This document shows positions 51,833-61,091 of a stretch of 64,000 nt of DNA, piece by piece; position 1 is the stretch's first letter, and every line of letters starts with the position of its first letter. The DNA is taken from contig CAZYQI010000009.1 of NCBI GenBank assembly GCA_964649745.1, forward strand, positions 1 to 64,000, in the 5' to 3' direction. The translations under genes and the position numbers were made by a program. The notes beneath the pieces were generated by a model. It worked only from the letters and a program-made list of their open reading frames with translations. It was not told where the DNA came from and did not search any database. The stretch is from CAZEHS01 sp964649745 (GTDB lineage: Bacteria > Bacillota > Clostridia > Peptostreptococcales > Acidaminobacteraceae).

Positions 51833-52859
51833 TGTCGCCTTTCTTTAATATCAAGTTAACGAACTGGCCACCATCATACTTTACTAGCATTCTACAAAGA
51901 ACTCTGTCAAATCTTTGCGCCAGAGCTGCAGCAATCCTTTTCAAAACGGAAAACCTCTTTGTTAAAACAACCGTTTGTTTCATATTGTCTGAATCTGGAA
52001 TGGCAACATCGAAGTTTTTATATGTTTTAACAATATCTGTAAAATAAAACGCCGGTTGAGTGGAGTACCACTGTTTCTCAATTATTAGATCCAGATCTTT
52101 AATCATTAGCATCAAGCTATCTATACTGAATAAGGAAACATGGTATGGGGGGATCGCATTGTAAGAGCCATCCTTTGATAGCAGTCTGTTTAGAAATGAA
52201 AATTGAGGTATACTTATTACGATTACACCGTCAGAATTTAAAATATTAGCATATTTCATAAGAAACAACTTTGGATCCGAGATATGTTCAATCACCGAAA
52301 TAAACGAAATTATATCATATTTCGCACTGCTATCGAGTAACTCATCCACATCACCACTTAGTACATTTAGCCCAAAATGTGACTTCGCAAAATTTGAAGA
52401 CTCATCATTTGACTCATTAAGATACAATTGATAATGTTGACTTGTTTTTCCAACCAAACTAAGAAAATATCCGATTCCGCCACCTACATCAAGCCACGAA
52501 CCTTGGCTTTTCACGGCATGAACCTCATCGATGATTGTTTGAAATAGAGTATCGGGGTTTGATTCACTGGCGTTTTTCTCGCCATTTAACGCTTTGTATA
52601 TTTCTACATAACGTCTTATACCTGTGTAATACTCGCCATTGTATGCTTTTGTCAGCAGTTCATTTTTCGGAAGGGGATTCATAAAAATAAATTTACATTC
52701 TTTACAACAAGAATAATTCATTTCATGTTTATAAAAAAAATCCTCGATTCTTTGCGAACCGCATATAGGACAAATATGGACGAGAGTCCAGTTATCTGGC
52801 GTGGGATATTTTCCTTCGACGAAACAAATCTCGTATATCTCTTCTTTTAAAAACTTCAT
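51807..52859 (-). CDS. Class I SAM-dependent methyltransferase with N-terminal cysteine cluster
   Basis: 350 residues. An N-terminal Zn-ribbon-like segment with Cys30, Cys33 and Cys51/52, Cys55 (HICPICGSQ; CCKEC) is followed by a Rossmann SAM domain with WLDVGGGIGYFL. This combination is common among C-methyltransferases and related enzymes acting on nucleotide-bound or glycan sugars. AT-rich coding sequence, as in its two downstream neighbours. Substrate unknown. Confidence 0.8.
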   Translation of the reverse strand: MKFLKEEIYEICFVEGKYPTPDNWTLVHICPICGSQRIEDFFYKHEMNYSCCKECKFIFMNPLPKNELLTKAYNGEYYTGIRRYVEIYKALNGEKNASESNPDTLFQTIIDEVHAVKSQGSWLDVGGGIGYFLSLVGKTSQHYQLYLNESNDESSNFAKSHFGLNVLSGDVDELLDSSAKYDIISFISVIEHISDPKLFLMKYANILNSDGVIVISIPQFSFLNRLLSKDGSYNAIPPYHVSLFSIDSLMLMIKDLDLIIEKQWYSTQPAFYFTDIVKTYKNFDVAIPDSDNMKQTVVLTKRFSVLKRIAAALAQRFDRVLCRMLVKYDGGQFVNLILKKGDNELNKETV

Positions 52860-53830
52860 TTCCCCTCCAAATGTCTTTTCATTCCAAACCAGGACATTGT
52901 AGCCCTCATCCCGTCAACAATGCCGACTTCAGAAGTAAAGTCGATTTTGGCCTTTGCAGCTGTTGTATCACCTATTCTTTTAGTGACGAACGTTTGCTTC
53001 GTACTATCATAATTAATGGGAATATTACTTCCAACCAATGTCGCCGTCAACTCACATAGCTCACTTATCGATGTTCCGACACCGGTTCCAACGTTTATGC
53101 ATATGTCATTTGCATCAGATTTAAGTGCCAAAATATTCGCTTTCGCAACATCCGTTACATAAACAAAATCATAGCATTGATTGCCATCACCGTATACTGT
53201 TAACAGTTTTGATTTATAAATGGCATCCATTAATTTTGCAACAACTGAAACATATGCCCCTTTATCATCTTGACGCGCACCATAAACATTCATATAGCGG
53301 AGCGCAACATAACTTAACCCATACCTTTCAAAAAACGCCCTGCACATTTGTTCACCCGCAATCTTCGTTGCGCCATAGAATGTGCGGTTATTAAAGGGGT
53401 GTTTTTCGTTCATCAAATCATCCTCGGCATCTCCATAAACTGATGCCGAGGATGAGTATATCAATTTTTTCACATTATTCTTAATACATGCTTCCAGCAC
53501 ATTAAATGTACCTGCAACATTTACATCAAATGCCGCTCGAGGATATTCATGGCATTGAAGGAGCCAAAGCGCTGCCAAGTGAAACACATAGTCTACTCCC
53601 TGCATAGCGCTGTTCAAAATGTCAATTTGGCAAATATCACCACCAGCATCAAACATTTGAACACGAGAATCGTTTAAAGCTTCCGATAGATTCTCGCGAA
53701 CACCTCTGCAAAAATTATCGTACACGATGATTTCATTCACAGGCTCTTTTATCAATTCTTCAACCACATGAGAACCAATAAAGCCGGCTCCACCTATTAC
53801 AAGCACTTTTGCACCGCGAAGTGATTTCAT
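52856..53830 (-). CDS. NAD-dependent sugar epimerase/dehydratase, tandem member 1
   Basis: Extended SDR, 324 residues from the ATG at 53830 (AAAGGA ahead). VIGGAGFIGSHVVEELI binds NAD; SSSASVYG and YGATK give the Ser-Tyr-Lys triad; DFVYVTDVAKANILAL is typical of UDP-sugar 4-epimerases. First of three tandem SDR genes, which are only distantly alike and so probably do different steps. Overlaps the methyltransferase gene by four bases. Confidence 0.85.
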   Translation of the reverse strand: MKSLRGAKVLVIGGAGFIGSHVVEELIKEPVNEIIVYDNFCRGVRENLSEALNDSRVQMFDAGGDICQIDILNSAMQGVDYVFHLAALWLLQCHEYPRAAFDVNVAGTFNVLEACIKNNVKKLIYSSSASVYGDAEDDLMNEKHPFNNRTFYGATKIAGEQMCRAFFERYGLSYVALRYMNVYGARQDDKGAYVSVVAKLMDAIYKSKLLTVYGDGNQCYDFVYVTDVAKANILALKSDANDICINVGTGVGTSISELCELTATLVGSNIPINYDSTKQTFVTKRIGDTTAAKAKIDFTSEVGIVDGMRATMSWFGMKRHLEGK

Positions 53831-53831
53831 T

Positions 53832-54881
53832 CTAATTCCTTTCCATATATCGCTCATGTTTCGAAATTGCCAAGTTGATTCTTTCCAAATTAGCTTTCGT
53901 CCATTCAACAGTCTTTGCTATGCCTGCTTCGAAACCTACTTGGCATTTGAATCCGATCTCTTTCTCTGCCTTGCCGGTGCTTCCATACCTTTTCCCCGAG
54001 TTGTCCCAAGCGCGTTTAGGCAACACCTCCAGCTTGGAGGAAGAGCCTGCAGCGCTTATGATGGTTTGGGCAAGTTCCAGTATGGTTGTTTCAACGCCGC
54101 TTGCCAGATTATAAACTCCACCCGGCACTCCATTTACAGCACAGCAGATAAGCCCTTCCACGATGTCTGTTACATAAATAAAGTCGCGGGTTGCAATTCC
54201 TCCGTTTTCAACCGGTATAGGCTGATTGGTGAGGGCCTTATAAACGAAGGTTGGGGTCACATTTCGCCATACCGTGGCGGGGGTTCCCCGCCACTTTCCG
54301 GCTCCTAGAACTTCGCCTGGGCCATATACGTTTTGGAATCGTGCTTTAACAACCGGCAATCCATAAAGCTTGAAATAGTAGTTGGCGTAAAACTCGCCGA
54401 TTATTTTTGATATCTGGTATGGACTGTCAAGGTACAGCGAAACGGGGGCATCTTCGTCTGTGGCATGGGCCTTGTCGAAGGTTTTCTCCGCCACCGTACA
54501 TCCCGCGGAAGAATACACAACCTTTTTTATTCCATTGAATCCGCTTATAGTATTGAAAAGCTTGAGGGAGGTAAGTGTATTGTTCTCATGGTCTGCTAAA
54601 GGATCATGAATGGAACTTTGGTTGCCGTGATAGGTAGAAAGGTGGAAAACATAATCCAGATCCTGGGGCAGTTGATTCAGCACATGATCCTGGGTGATGC
54701 TATCTTCAATGAAGGTAAGTCGGTTTTCATCAAGGGGAAGGTTTTCCTTTTCTGCCGAGAGCAGGTTGTCCACAACGATTACTTCTTTGGCTCCCTCTTC
54801 TAAAACCGTTTTGGTAAGGTTGCTGCCAACAAATCCGGCGCCGCCCACAATTAGAACCTTTGCATTCTCAAATCGTTTCAT
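53832..54881 (-). CDS. NAD-dependent sugar epimerase/dehydratase, tandem member 2
   Basis: Extended SDR, 349 residues. VGGAGFVGSNLTKTVLEEG is the cofactor loop; the catalytic segment is SSAGCTVAEKT with YQISK downstream. The inserted GAGKWRGTPATVWRN loop is unusual for plain UDP-glucose 4-epimerases and recalls the WbmF/G/H-type epimerases of the Bordetella O-antigen locus. Substrate is probably a UDP-diacetamido- or uronic sugar, by context only. Confidence 0.82.
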   Translation of the reverse strand: MKRFENAKVLIVGGAGFVGSNLTKTVLEEGAKEVIVVDNLLSAEKENLPLDENRLTFIEDSITQDHVLNQLPQDLDYVFHLSTYHGNQSSIHDPLADHENNTLTSLKLFNTISGFNGIKKVVYSSAGCTVAEKTFDKAHATDEDAPVSLYLDSPYQISKIIGEFYANYYFKLYGLPVVKARFQNVYGPGEVLGAGKWRGTPATVWRNVTPTFVYKALTNQPIPVENGGIATRDFIYVTDIVEGLICCAVNGVPGGVYNLASGVETTILELAQTIISAAGSSSKLEVLPKRAWDNSGKRYGSTGKAEKEIGFKCQVGFEAGIAKTVEWTKANLERINLAISKHERYMERN

Positions 54882-54897
54882 GTGCGTTATCCCCTTG

Positions 54898-55836
54898 TTA
54901 TTTAGACTGTTTCAGATGAGTATAGGTTTGGGAGATGCCAAAGGCCTTGTAATAATCAATTGCTTTCTTAACGCCCACTTCGAGGGGTGTTTTGATTTTC
55001 CAGTTGAAATCGCGCTCTGTAGCACTGGGGTCCAAAAGGATGGTGAACACGTCATCCGCATGGCGGGGGCGCACCTCAACCTCTTGGTCAAGTTTGATGT
55101 CCAATGCCGCAATCGTAGCATCAAACAACTCTTTAATGGAGTAATCTGAGCCCGATGAAATATGGTACGCACCCTTCTGTCCCTTTCCGGCAACTGCACC
55201 CATAACCGCATCCACAAGGTCGTCAATATAAATGAAATCTCTTCGGGTATCCATGACAAAGCAGGGCTTGTCAGTTGTAATTCGGTGGTAGAAGGTTGGC
55301 AATGGGCCGCTGAGGTTTCGGGGGCCGTAGGCGTTGGCCAGACGGAAGGATATATAGTCCACACCGCAAAGATCAATATACTGCTCTCCGACCGTTTTGC
55401 TGATGGCATAGCTGCTTCCATAAGAGTGTATGCGGTGGTTCAGTGTAATGGGCTGCTCCAGGGGTTTTAGTCCGTAGCAAAGGGCAGTTTGAAAATAAAT
55501 GATGCGTTTTACATCATGGTTAACGGATGCCTTGGCAATATTGACTCCTCCCAGGCAATTGGTCATAACATCCCCTTCCCAGTTTTCGGGATCTTTATAG
55601 GATGCAGCAGCATGAATTACGATTTCCGGCTTGAATTCTTCAAAACAGCTTTCAACAAGTGTTTTGTCCGCTATGGTACCTTCAACAACTTTAAGATTCT
55701 CGTGAGCCGTAAGATTATCCCTCCGGCTGGTCTCGTAGTTATCTATTACAAAAACATGGTTCCCCTCTGCCAAAAGCCTGTCTGCCAAATGGGATCCGAT
55801 AAAACCAGCACCGCCTGTGATAAGAATACGTTTCAT
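54898..55836 (-). CDS. NAD-dependent sugar epimerase/dehydratase, tandem member 3
   Basis: Extended SDR, 312 residues: ITGGAGFIGSHLADRLLAEG, an active-site region with FQTALCYG in place of the usual SSS-VYG, and YAISKTVGEQY for Tyr/Lys. The substitution of Ser by Thr-Ala in the catalytic strand marks it as divergent. The gene lies directly downstream of asnB copy 2 (four bases apart). Confidence 0.83.
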   Translation of the reverse strand: MKRILITGGAGFIGSHLADRLLAEGNHVFVIDNYETSRRDNLTAHENLKVVEGTIADKTLVESCFEEFKPEIVIHAAASYKDPENWEGDVMTNCLGGVNIAKASVNHDVKRIIYFQTALCYGLKPLEQPITLNHRIHSYGSSYAISKTVGEQYIDLCGVDYISFRLANAYGPRNLSGPLPTFYHRITTDKPCFVMDTRRDFIYIDDLVDAVMGAVAGKGQKGAYHISSGSDYSIKELFDATIAALDIKLDQEVEVRPRHADDVFTILLDPSATERDFNWKIKTPLEVGVKKAIDYYKAFGISQTYTHLKQSK

Positions 55837-55839
55837 TGT

Positions 55840-57753
55840 TTATTCCTCCAATTGATTTATCATATTTTTGTAGTAATGTGCCTTATCATGAAATTGCTGT
55901 TGCCACATTTCAAGGCTCAGAATTGCCCACAGATTCCTGCCATAGGTCCCTTCCTGCTCAATAAGACGCAGCGCCTTCTGGTTGTCGATATACTCACGTC
56001 CCTGTGCTTTTGAGGTGGTCAGGACATCTGAAACATACTCTCTCAAATCGCCCTTCATCCAATTGTTGAGCGGCACAGGAAAGCCCATTTTGTCCTTACG
56101 GTCAAGAATAGGATCCGGAAGGATTCCCCGTGCAACTTTCTTGAGAACCCGTTTAAGTTCACCGTTCTTGAATTTGACATCCGCCGGCATGGTTGCGGCC
56201 AGTTCAACCAGCTTGTGGTCCAGCAGGGGAACTCTTGATTCAAGTCCGTGAGCCATGCTTACCCGATCTTCAACCTGAAGCAGGGCAGGAAGAAGAGTTT
56301 TAAAATCAAAGTGTGTCATTAGGTCAAAGTAGGATTCTTTACGAACATTGTCTGCTTTGAAAATGCTTAGGTATTTTTCGTAGGGATCATGGTTCAGTGC
56401 TTCCCAGCGGATTTCGTCTGTCAAATTCGGGGCTCTGTTAATTAATGCATAATAGCGGTTCTCAAGACTATCGAAAAGACCTGAAGACCAGAACTGACGA
56501 ATCATGGGCTTATACTGCTCCAAGGTGGGTAAATTGGGTATAATTGATTCGTATGTCACAACAAAATTTCCGTTGTGCAGTTTTCCCTCCAGACCGGCTT
56601 TAATACACTGTTCAAAATAGGCGATCATATAGCGGGCGTAGCCTCCGAATATCTCGTCGCCCCCCTGGCCTCCAAGAACCACTTTCCTATGTTTCCCCGC
56701 CGTTTGAGAGACCATATACTGAGCAAAGCTGCCTGGACCTGCTACGGGTTGATCCAAGTGAAAAATCAGTTTTTCAAAGGTATCCGAAAAATCCTTGGCT
56801 GTAATGGTCGTTTCAATCAATGGAAACCCTTTGTCTTCAGCAAGTACTCTGGCATATCCGCTCTCGTCAAAGGCTGCACCTTCATTGAACTTCCCAGTAA
56901 AACCCATAAATCCATCCGGTTGATGCTCTGCTCCCAAGGCAGCAATAAGGCTGGAATCGATACCACCGCTGACATAAGCCCCGACCGGAACGTCACTGAC
57001 CATATGATAGTTTACACTTTCCCGAAGCGTTTCCATCACCTTTTCTTCAAAATACTTATCGGTATGGTGATAATCCAGGTCATAATAAACTTCCCAGTAT
57101 TTCTTGATATTCACATCGCCATTTCGCACGGTAAGGTAATGACCAGGCTCCAATTGATGAATCCCTTTGAACAAAGTTTTAGATCCCATGCAGAACTGAA
57201 AGGACAGATATTCCCTCAGCGCTTCCGGGTCCGTTTCAACCTTCTCAACAAACGGAAGCAACGCCTTGATTTCAGACGCGAAGTGGAATACCCCACCTTC
57301 GACCGTATAGTAGAAGGGCTTGATGCCGAAGCGATCTCTTATGCATATAAGCGCCTGCTCTTTCGCATCCCACAGGGCGATCGAGAACATTCCGCGAAGC
57401 TGATGGATAAATTCAATTCCATGGGCTTCATACGCGGCCAGTATCACTTCTGTGTCTGAATTGGTATGGAAGGGGTAATCGCTGAGCTCTTTTTTTATAT
57501 CTTTATAATTATAGATCTCCCCGTTGAACACCAACGCATTTCCAGAATCGGAAGACATTGGCTGGGCCCCGGTTGCAAGATCTATTATACTCAGTCGTGT
57601 GTGACCGAGACCGATCTTGGACATCCCGTCTGCCCATATACCGGATCCATCCGGTCCTCTATGGGCCAGAAGGTGATTCATAACGGCAACTTTTTTGCCA
57701 ATGTGTTTAATGCCGTTTTCATTAAGCGAGAGTATTCCTGCTATCCCACACAT
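55840..57753 (-). CDS. asnB: Asparagine-synthase-like glutamine amidotransferase, copy 2
   Basis: Class II amidotransferase with Cys2 (MCGIAGILSLNENG), glutaminase domain to about residue 210, and an ATP-binding VSGGIDSSLIAALG in the synthetase domain; 637 residues. Position next to WbpE/WbpD/WbpB-like genes and three epimerases suggests amidation of a diacetamido-uronic acid. Genuine asparagine synthesis cannot be excluded, but two copies within one glycan cluster argue for sugar substrates. Confidence 0.9.
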   Translation of the reverse strand: MCGIAGILSLNENGIKHIGKKVAVMNHLLAHRGPDGSGIWADGMSKIGLGHTRLSIIDLATGAQPMSSDSGNALVFNGEIYNYKDIKKELSDYPFHTNSDTEVILAAYEAHGIEFIHQLRGMFSIALWDAKEQALICIRDRFGIKPFYYTVEGGVFHFASEIKALLPFVEKVETDPEALREYLSFQFCMGSKTLFKGIHQLEPGHYLTVRNGDVNIKKYWEVYYDLDYHHTDKYFEEKVMETLRESVNYHMVSDVPVGAYVSGGIDSSLIAALGAEHQPDGFMGFTGKFNEGAAFDESGYARVLAEDKGFPLIETTITAKDFSDTFEKLIFHLDQPVAGPGSFAQYMVSQTAGKHRKVVLGGQGGDEIFGGYARYMIAYFEQCIKAGLEGKLHNGNFVVTYESIIPNLPTLEQYKPMIRQFWSSGLFDSLENRYYALINRAPNLTDEIRWEALNHDPYEKYLSIFKADNVRKESYFDLMTHFDFKTLLPALLQVEDRVSMAHGLESRVPLLDHKLVELAATMPADVKFKNGELKRVLKKVARGILPDPILDRKDKMGFPVPLNNWMKGDLREYVSDVLTTSKAQGREYIDNQKALRLIEQEGTYGRNLWAILSLEMWQQQFHDKAHYYKNMINQLEE

Positions 57754-57779
57754 ATGTTACCTCGTTTACTAAAATTCTG

Positions 57780-58913
57780 TTACAAGATAAGTGTTTCCAA
57801 CACCTTATCTATTTCCATGGTGTCCAGCTCCGGATAGATCGGCAGGGCCAATACTTCTGCCGCCGCACGCTCACTTTCCGGCATATCTCCTTTTGAATAT
57901 CCAAGATAAGAAAAGCACTCCTGCAAATGTAGCGGAACCGGATAATACACAGCATTTCCAATTCCTGCAGCAGTCAGTCTTGCCTGCAGCTTATCGCGGT
58001 TTGAACATCTCACGACATACTGATGGTATATATGGCCATACTCTGTTTGAACTTTCCTGACCGGTTCCTGAATCCCTTCTATCCTTGCCAACGCTTCACA
58101 ATAGCGATCTGCAACAGACTGTCTACTTCGCGACCACTGGTCTAGATATCGCAGTTTTACCTGCAACACGGCTGCCTGAAGCTCGTCCAGCCTAAAATTG
58201 CCGCCAATAACTTTGTGATAATATTTAGGGGAGGATCCATGCACGCGCAGTATTTTCATTTTTTCAAACAATTGTGGGTCATTTGTGGACACCATGCCGC
58301 CATCGCCGTATGCCCCCAGATTTTTTGAAGGAAAGAACGAGTAACATCCGATATGACCAATTGTGCCCGCTTTCCTGATCTCATTGTTGTACAGTGTATC
58401 CGCACCAAAAGCCTGTGCAGCGTCCTCCACAACATAAAGTCCGTAGCGTTCAGCGATTTTCATGATTTGACTCATGTCTGCCATTTGGCCGTATAGATGT
58501 ACCGGGATTATCGCCTTAACCCGTTTTAGTTCTGTATCCGTCATTTCTCCAAGGATGGCTTCAATTGAATCCGGGCTAATATTGAATGTTGCTGGCTCAA
58601 TATCCGCAAAAACAGGAATTGCTCCAAGTCGCGCTACACAGCCCGCTGTGGCGAAAAAACTGAAGGGCGTTGTAATCACTTTGTCTCCCGGCTTAATATC
58701 CAAAGCCATCAGGGCCAGCAGCAGTGCATCGGATCCCGACGAAACCCCCAACGTATTTCCCGTTCCAAGATAGTTACTGCAGTCCTTCTCAAATCCGGAT
58801 ACCTTAGGACCCATAATGAAATGCTGGGATTCCAAAACCTCATCTACTGCATTCCGTATCTCTTCCCTAATTGATGCATACTGTGCCTTCAAATCCAACA
58901 ATTGTACGTTCAT
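57780..58913 (-). CDS. wbpE: DegT/DnrJ/EryC1 aminotransferase (WbpE/WlbC-like)
   Basis: PLP aminotransferase, 377 residues. The PLP lysine is in YSFFPSKNLGAYGDGGM; VSSGSDALLLALMAL and VVEDAAQAFGA are cofactor blocks. FFPSKNLG and the context (WbpD- and WbpB-like genes immediately upstream) mark it as the enzyme aminating UDP-3-keto-GlcNAcA at C3. Overlaps the acetyltransferase gene by four bases. Confidence 0.9.
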   Translation of the reverse strand: MNVQLLDLKAQYASIREEIRNAVDEVLESQHFIMGPKVSGFEKDCSNYLGTGNTLGVSSGSDALLLALMALDIKPGDKVITTPFSFFATAGCVARLGAIPVFADIEPATFNISPDSIEAILGEMTDTELKRVKAIIPVHLYGQMADMSQIMKIAERYGLYVVEDAAQAFGADTLYNNEIRKAGTIGHIGCYSFFPSKNLGAYGDGGMVSTNDPQLFEKMKILRVHGSSPKYYHKVIGGNFRLDELQAAVLQVKLRYLDQWSRSRQSVADRYCEALARIEGIQEPVRKVQTEYGHIYHQYVVRCSNRDKLQARLTAAGIGNAVYYPVPLHLQECFSYLGYSKGDMPESERAAAEVLALPIYPELDTMEIDKVLETLIL

Positions 58914-59485
58914 CGTATATCCTCAATTCTTATGCAATTTTCACCATCCACACGATAGCAATCACCGCAATGGCACGCTGCTGTTCCTTGTTTAACAGTC
59001 AACCTTTCGCCGCACCTGCATACCCAGCCCTTCAATCTTGCAGGATTGCCGTACATCATGGCATGAGGCGGCACATCTTTTGTCACCACGGTTCCCGCCC
59101 CGATAAATGCATATTTACCGACTTCATGACCGCAGACAATCGTTGCATTCGCCCCAATGGAAGCCCCCTGCCTTACTATGGTTTTTCGGTACTCATCTTT
59201 TCTTGATACATGGCTTCTTGGATTGATTACATTTGTAAATACACACGAGGGACCTAAGAACACATCATTTTCGCACTCCACTCCAGTGTATACGGAAACA
59301 TTGTTCTGAATCTTTACGTTGTTCCCAAGGACAACTCCGGACGAGATGACGACGTTTTGACCGATATTGCAGTTTGACCCAATGACACAGTCTTTCATCA
59401 CGTGGCTAAAATGCCATATTTTAGTACTTTCTCCAATGGTGCATGGCTCATCAACGTAGCTGGATTCATGTTTAAAATAGTTCAT
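58910..59485 (-). CDS. wbpD: UDP-3-amino-GlcNAcA N-acetyltransferase (WbpD/WlbB-like)
   Basis: Left-handed beta-helix acetyltransferase of 191 residues with hexapeptide repeats (IGSNCNIGQNVVISSGVVLG) and VCGHEVGKYAFIGAGTVVTK. NVINPRSHVSRKDEY and the C-terminal cysteine cluster (WVCRCGERL; CHCGDC) are features of WbpD-type proteins. It would acetylate the 3-amino group formed by the downstream-encoded aminotransferase. Confidence 0.9.
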   Translation of the reverse strand: MNYFKHESSYVDEPCTIGESTKIWHFSHVMKDCVIGSNCNIGQNVVISSGVVLGNNVKIQNNVSVYTGVECENDVFLGPSCVFTNVINPRSHVSRKDEYRKTIVRQGASIGANATIVCGHEVGKYAFIGAGTVVTKDVPPHAMMYGNPARLKGWVCRCGERLTVKQGTAACHCGDCYRVDGENCIRIEDIR

Positions 59486-59495
59486 TTGTGTCTCC

Positions 59496-60530
59496 TCAAT
59501 ACTCCAAGGGCAAACTGATATACCGCCCTTCCTTCGCCGATTTGTAAATCGCTAGAATAATTTCAAGGGATTTTCTTCCACTTCTACCATCTGTATCCGC
59601 AGGACAGTTGCCGTTCAGCGTATCAATAACATTGCGATAGTAGTTCGCATGTCCAAACCCATAAACATTGGGGGGATTGTAATTGGATTCAAAAATAAGC
59701 GCATCATCGTCATCGTAATCCTTGAACTCCCAATGCTCTACCTTGTTGAGGGCAATGCCTCCTATTTTAACGGTTCCTTTTTCTCCAATAATCGTAATAG
59801 AACCTTCATAATTTTTCGGATATGTCAGCATGGTAACATTGATTGAGCCCATGGCTCCATTTCTGAATCGCAGCGCTGCAACCCCGGTGTCTTCAGCTTC
59901 AATTCGCCTTTCAAGCGTTCCGGTAAACGCAGAAACGCTATCTATGGGCCCAAGGAGCCAGCTCATCAAATCGACGTAATGACTGGCTTGATTCATAAAG
60001 GCCCCACCGTCGAATTCCCAAGTCCCGCGCCATTTTGCGTGATCATAATACTCCTGGGGGCGCGTCCAGAAAACGTTAACTGTGGAAAAGTAAATCTTCC
60101 CGAATCTTCCTTTTTCTATGGCATTTTTAACCAACTGCACTGTCTTGTTTAATCGATTCTGCTTAACCACAAATAATTGTACCCCATTATCATCACAAGC
60201 CTTAATCAAGCGATCCGCATTTCGGAGATCTGTTCCCATGGGCTTTTCTGACAATACATGATATTTCTTTTCTGCAGCCATACCACCATGCTGAGGGTGT
60301 AAACCGCTGGGAGTGCAGATAGACACCAGATCACAGGACACGGAATCCAACATTTGCTGATAATTTGTGTACCAAGGAACGTTATACTGCTTCCCTGCAC
60401 CCGCTGCCCGTTCCTCAATGGTGTCGCATACGGACACTAATTCAACCGTATCCGACAATTCTCCAATCGCTTCAAAATGATTCTTGGAAATCCTACCACA
60501 ACCCACCAGTGCTATTCTGATTTTTTTCAT
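59496..60530 (-). CDS. wbpB: UDP-GlcNAcA 3-dehydrogenase (WbpB/WlbA-like, Gfo/Idh/MocA family)
   Basis: 344 residues: N-terminal Rossmann domain (ALVGCGRISKNHFEAIGEL; LSEKPMGTD with the catalytic Lys) and a C-terminal alpha/beta domain. KQNRLNKTVQLVKNAIEKGR and GGAFMNQASHYVDLMSWLLG are hallmarks of WlbA/WbpB, which oxidise C3 of UDP-GlcNAcA. The ATG at 60530 follows GAGGTGG. First biosynthetic gene after the regulator. Confidence 0.9.
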   Translation of the reverse strand: MKKIRIALVGCGRISKNHFEAIGELSDTVELVSVCDTIEERAAGAGKQYNVPWYTNYQQMLDSVSCDLVSICTPSGLHPQHGGMAAEKKYHVLSEKPMGTDLRNADRLIKACDDNGVQLFVVKQNRLNKTVQLVKNAIEKGRFGKIYFSTVNVFWTRPQEYYDHAKWRGTWEFDGGAFMNQASHYVDLMSWLLGPIDSVSAFTGTLERRIEAEDTGVAALRFRNGAMGSINVTMLTYPKNYEGSITIIGEKGTVKIGGIALNKVEHWEFKDYDDDDALIFESNYNPPNVYGFGHANYYRNVIDTLNGNCPADTDGRSGRKSLEIILAIYKSAKEGRYISLPLEY

Positions 60531-60538
60531 ACTCCACC

Positions 60539-61039
60539 TCACAGCTTTATATAATCGTGCAAATTAATCCAATCACCCATATCATGAGCATCCACCGGAG
60601 GCCCACAATCACTTAAGGTTATCTGATTATTGAGATGTTCCGACGGATGGAGGGACACTGCAATCTCCAATGTAGTCACCACCTGCATAACCAGCTCTCT
60701 AAGCTCAATTTGCTCAATTTCCAATACTACCGATTTTTTTTTGAACCGCTGCTCTCCGAGCAGTTCAATCAGTTGAGCCCGCATGCGCTCAAGCGCCGTA
60801 TAATGCCCTTGAATATAGGCTTTGGTTTTTGTAACTTTTTCCTCAATCCCTTTGGGTGTCATCATATAGGCAACTCTATCCGGCGGAAGTCTCTCCAATT
60901 TTATGAGTCCCTCGCGCACCATCTTCTTCAGAAGAATATTGATTGTGCCTAAAGACAGTCCTGTTTTATGGGCCAGTTCTCGTTGTGACATCTCCGGGTC
61001 GCCTTCAACGGCGCTTAGCAAAATCAATTCCTTATCCAT
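60539..61039 (-). CDS. Winged-helix regulator of the glycan cluster (MarR-like)
   Basis: DNA-binding protein of 166 residues. Residues about 1-75 form a winged helix (MSQRELAHKTGLSLGTINIL as HTH, then VREGLIKLERLPPDRVAYMM as wing), resembling the MarR-type regulators found as first genes of exopolysaccharide operons. The C-terminal half (about 95-166) has no recognised domain. The start is the ATG at 61039, seven bases after CGGAG; longer frames would read through the palindrome and the -10 box and cannot be translated from the promoter seen. Likely autoregulator of the whole cluster. Confidence 0.85.
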   Translation of the reverse strand: MDKELILLSAVEGDPEMSQRELAHKTGLSLGTINILLKKMVREGLIKLERLPPDRVAYMMTPKGIEEKVTKTKAYIQGHYTALERMRAQLIELLGEQRFKKKSVVLEIEQIELRELVMQVVTTLEIAVSLHPSEHLNNQITLSDCGPPVDAHDMGDWINLHDYIKL

Positions 61040-61054
61040 ATACAACTCCGAAAA

Positions 61055-61091
61055 AATGGCATTGCGTTCAATGTTTGAACGCAATGCCATT
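61055..61091. promoter_or_regulatory. Perfect 37-bp palindrome, probable operator
   Basis: AATGGCATTGCGTTCAA (61055-61071) and TTGAACGCAATGCCATT (61075-61091) are perfect 17-bp inverted arms around TGT. It overlaps the last bases of the -10 box and the predicted transcription start, and ends just ahead of the regulator's ribosome binding site. This is where an autorepressor would bind. Confidence 0.85.
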
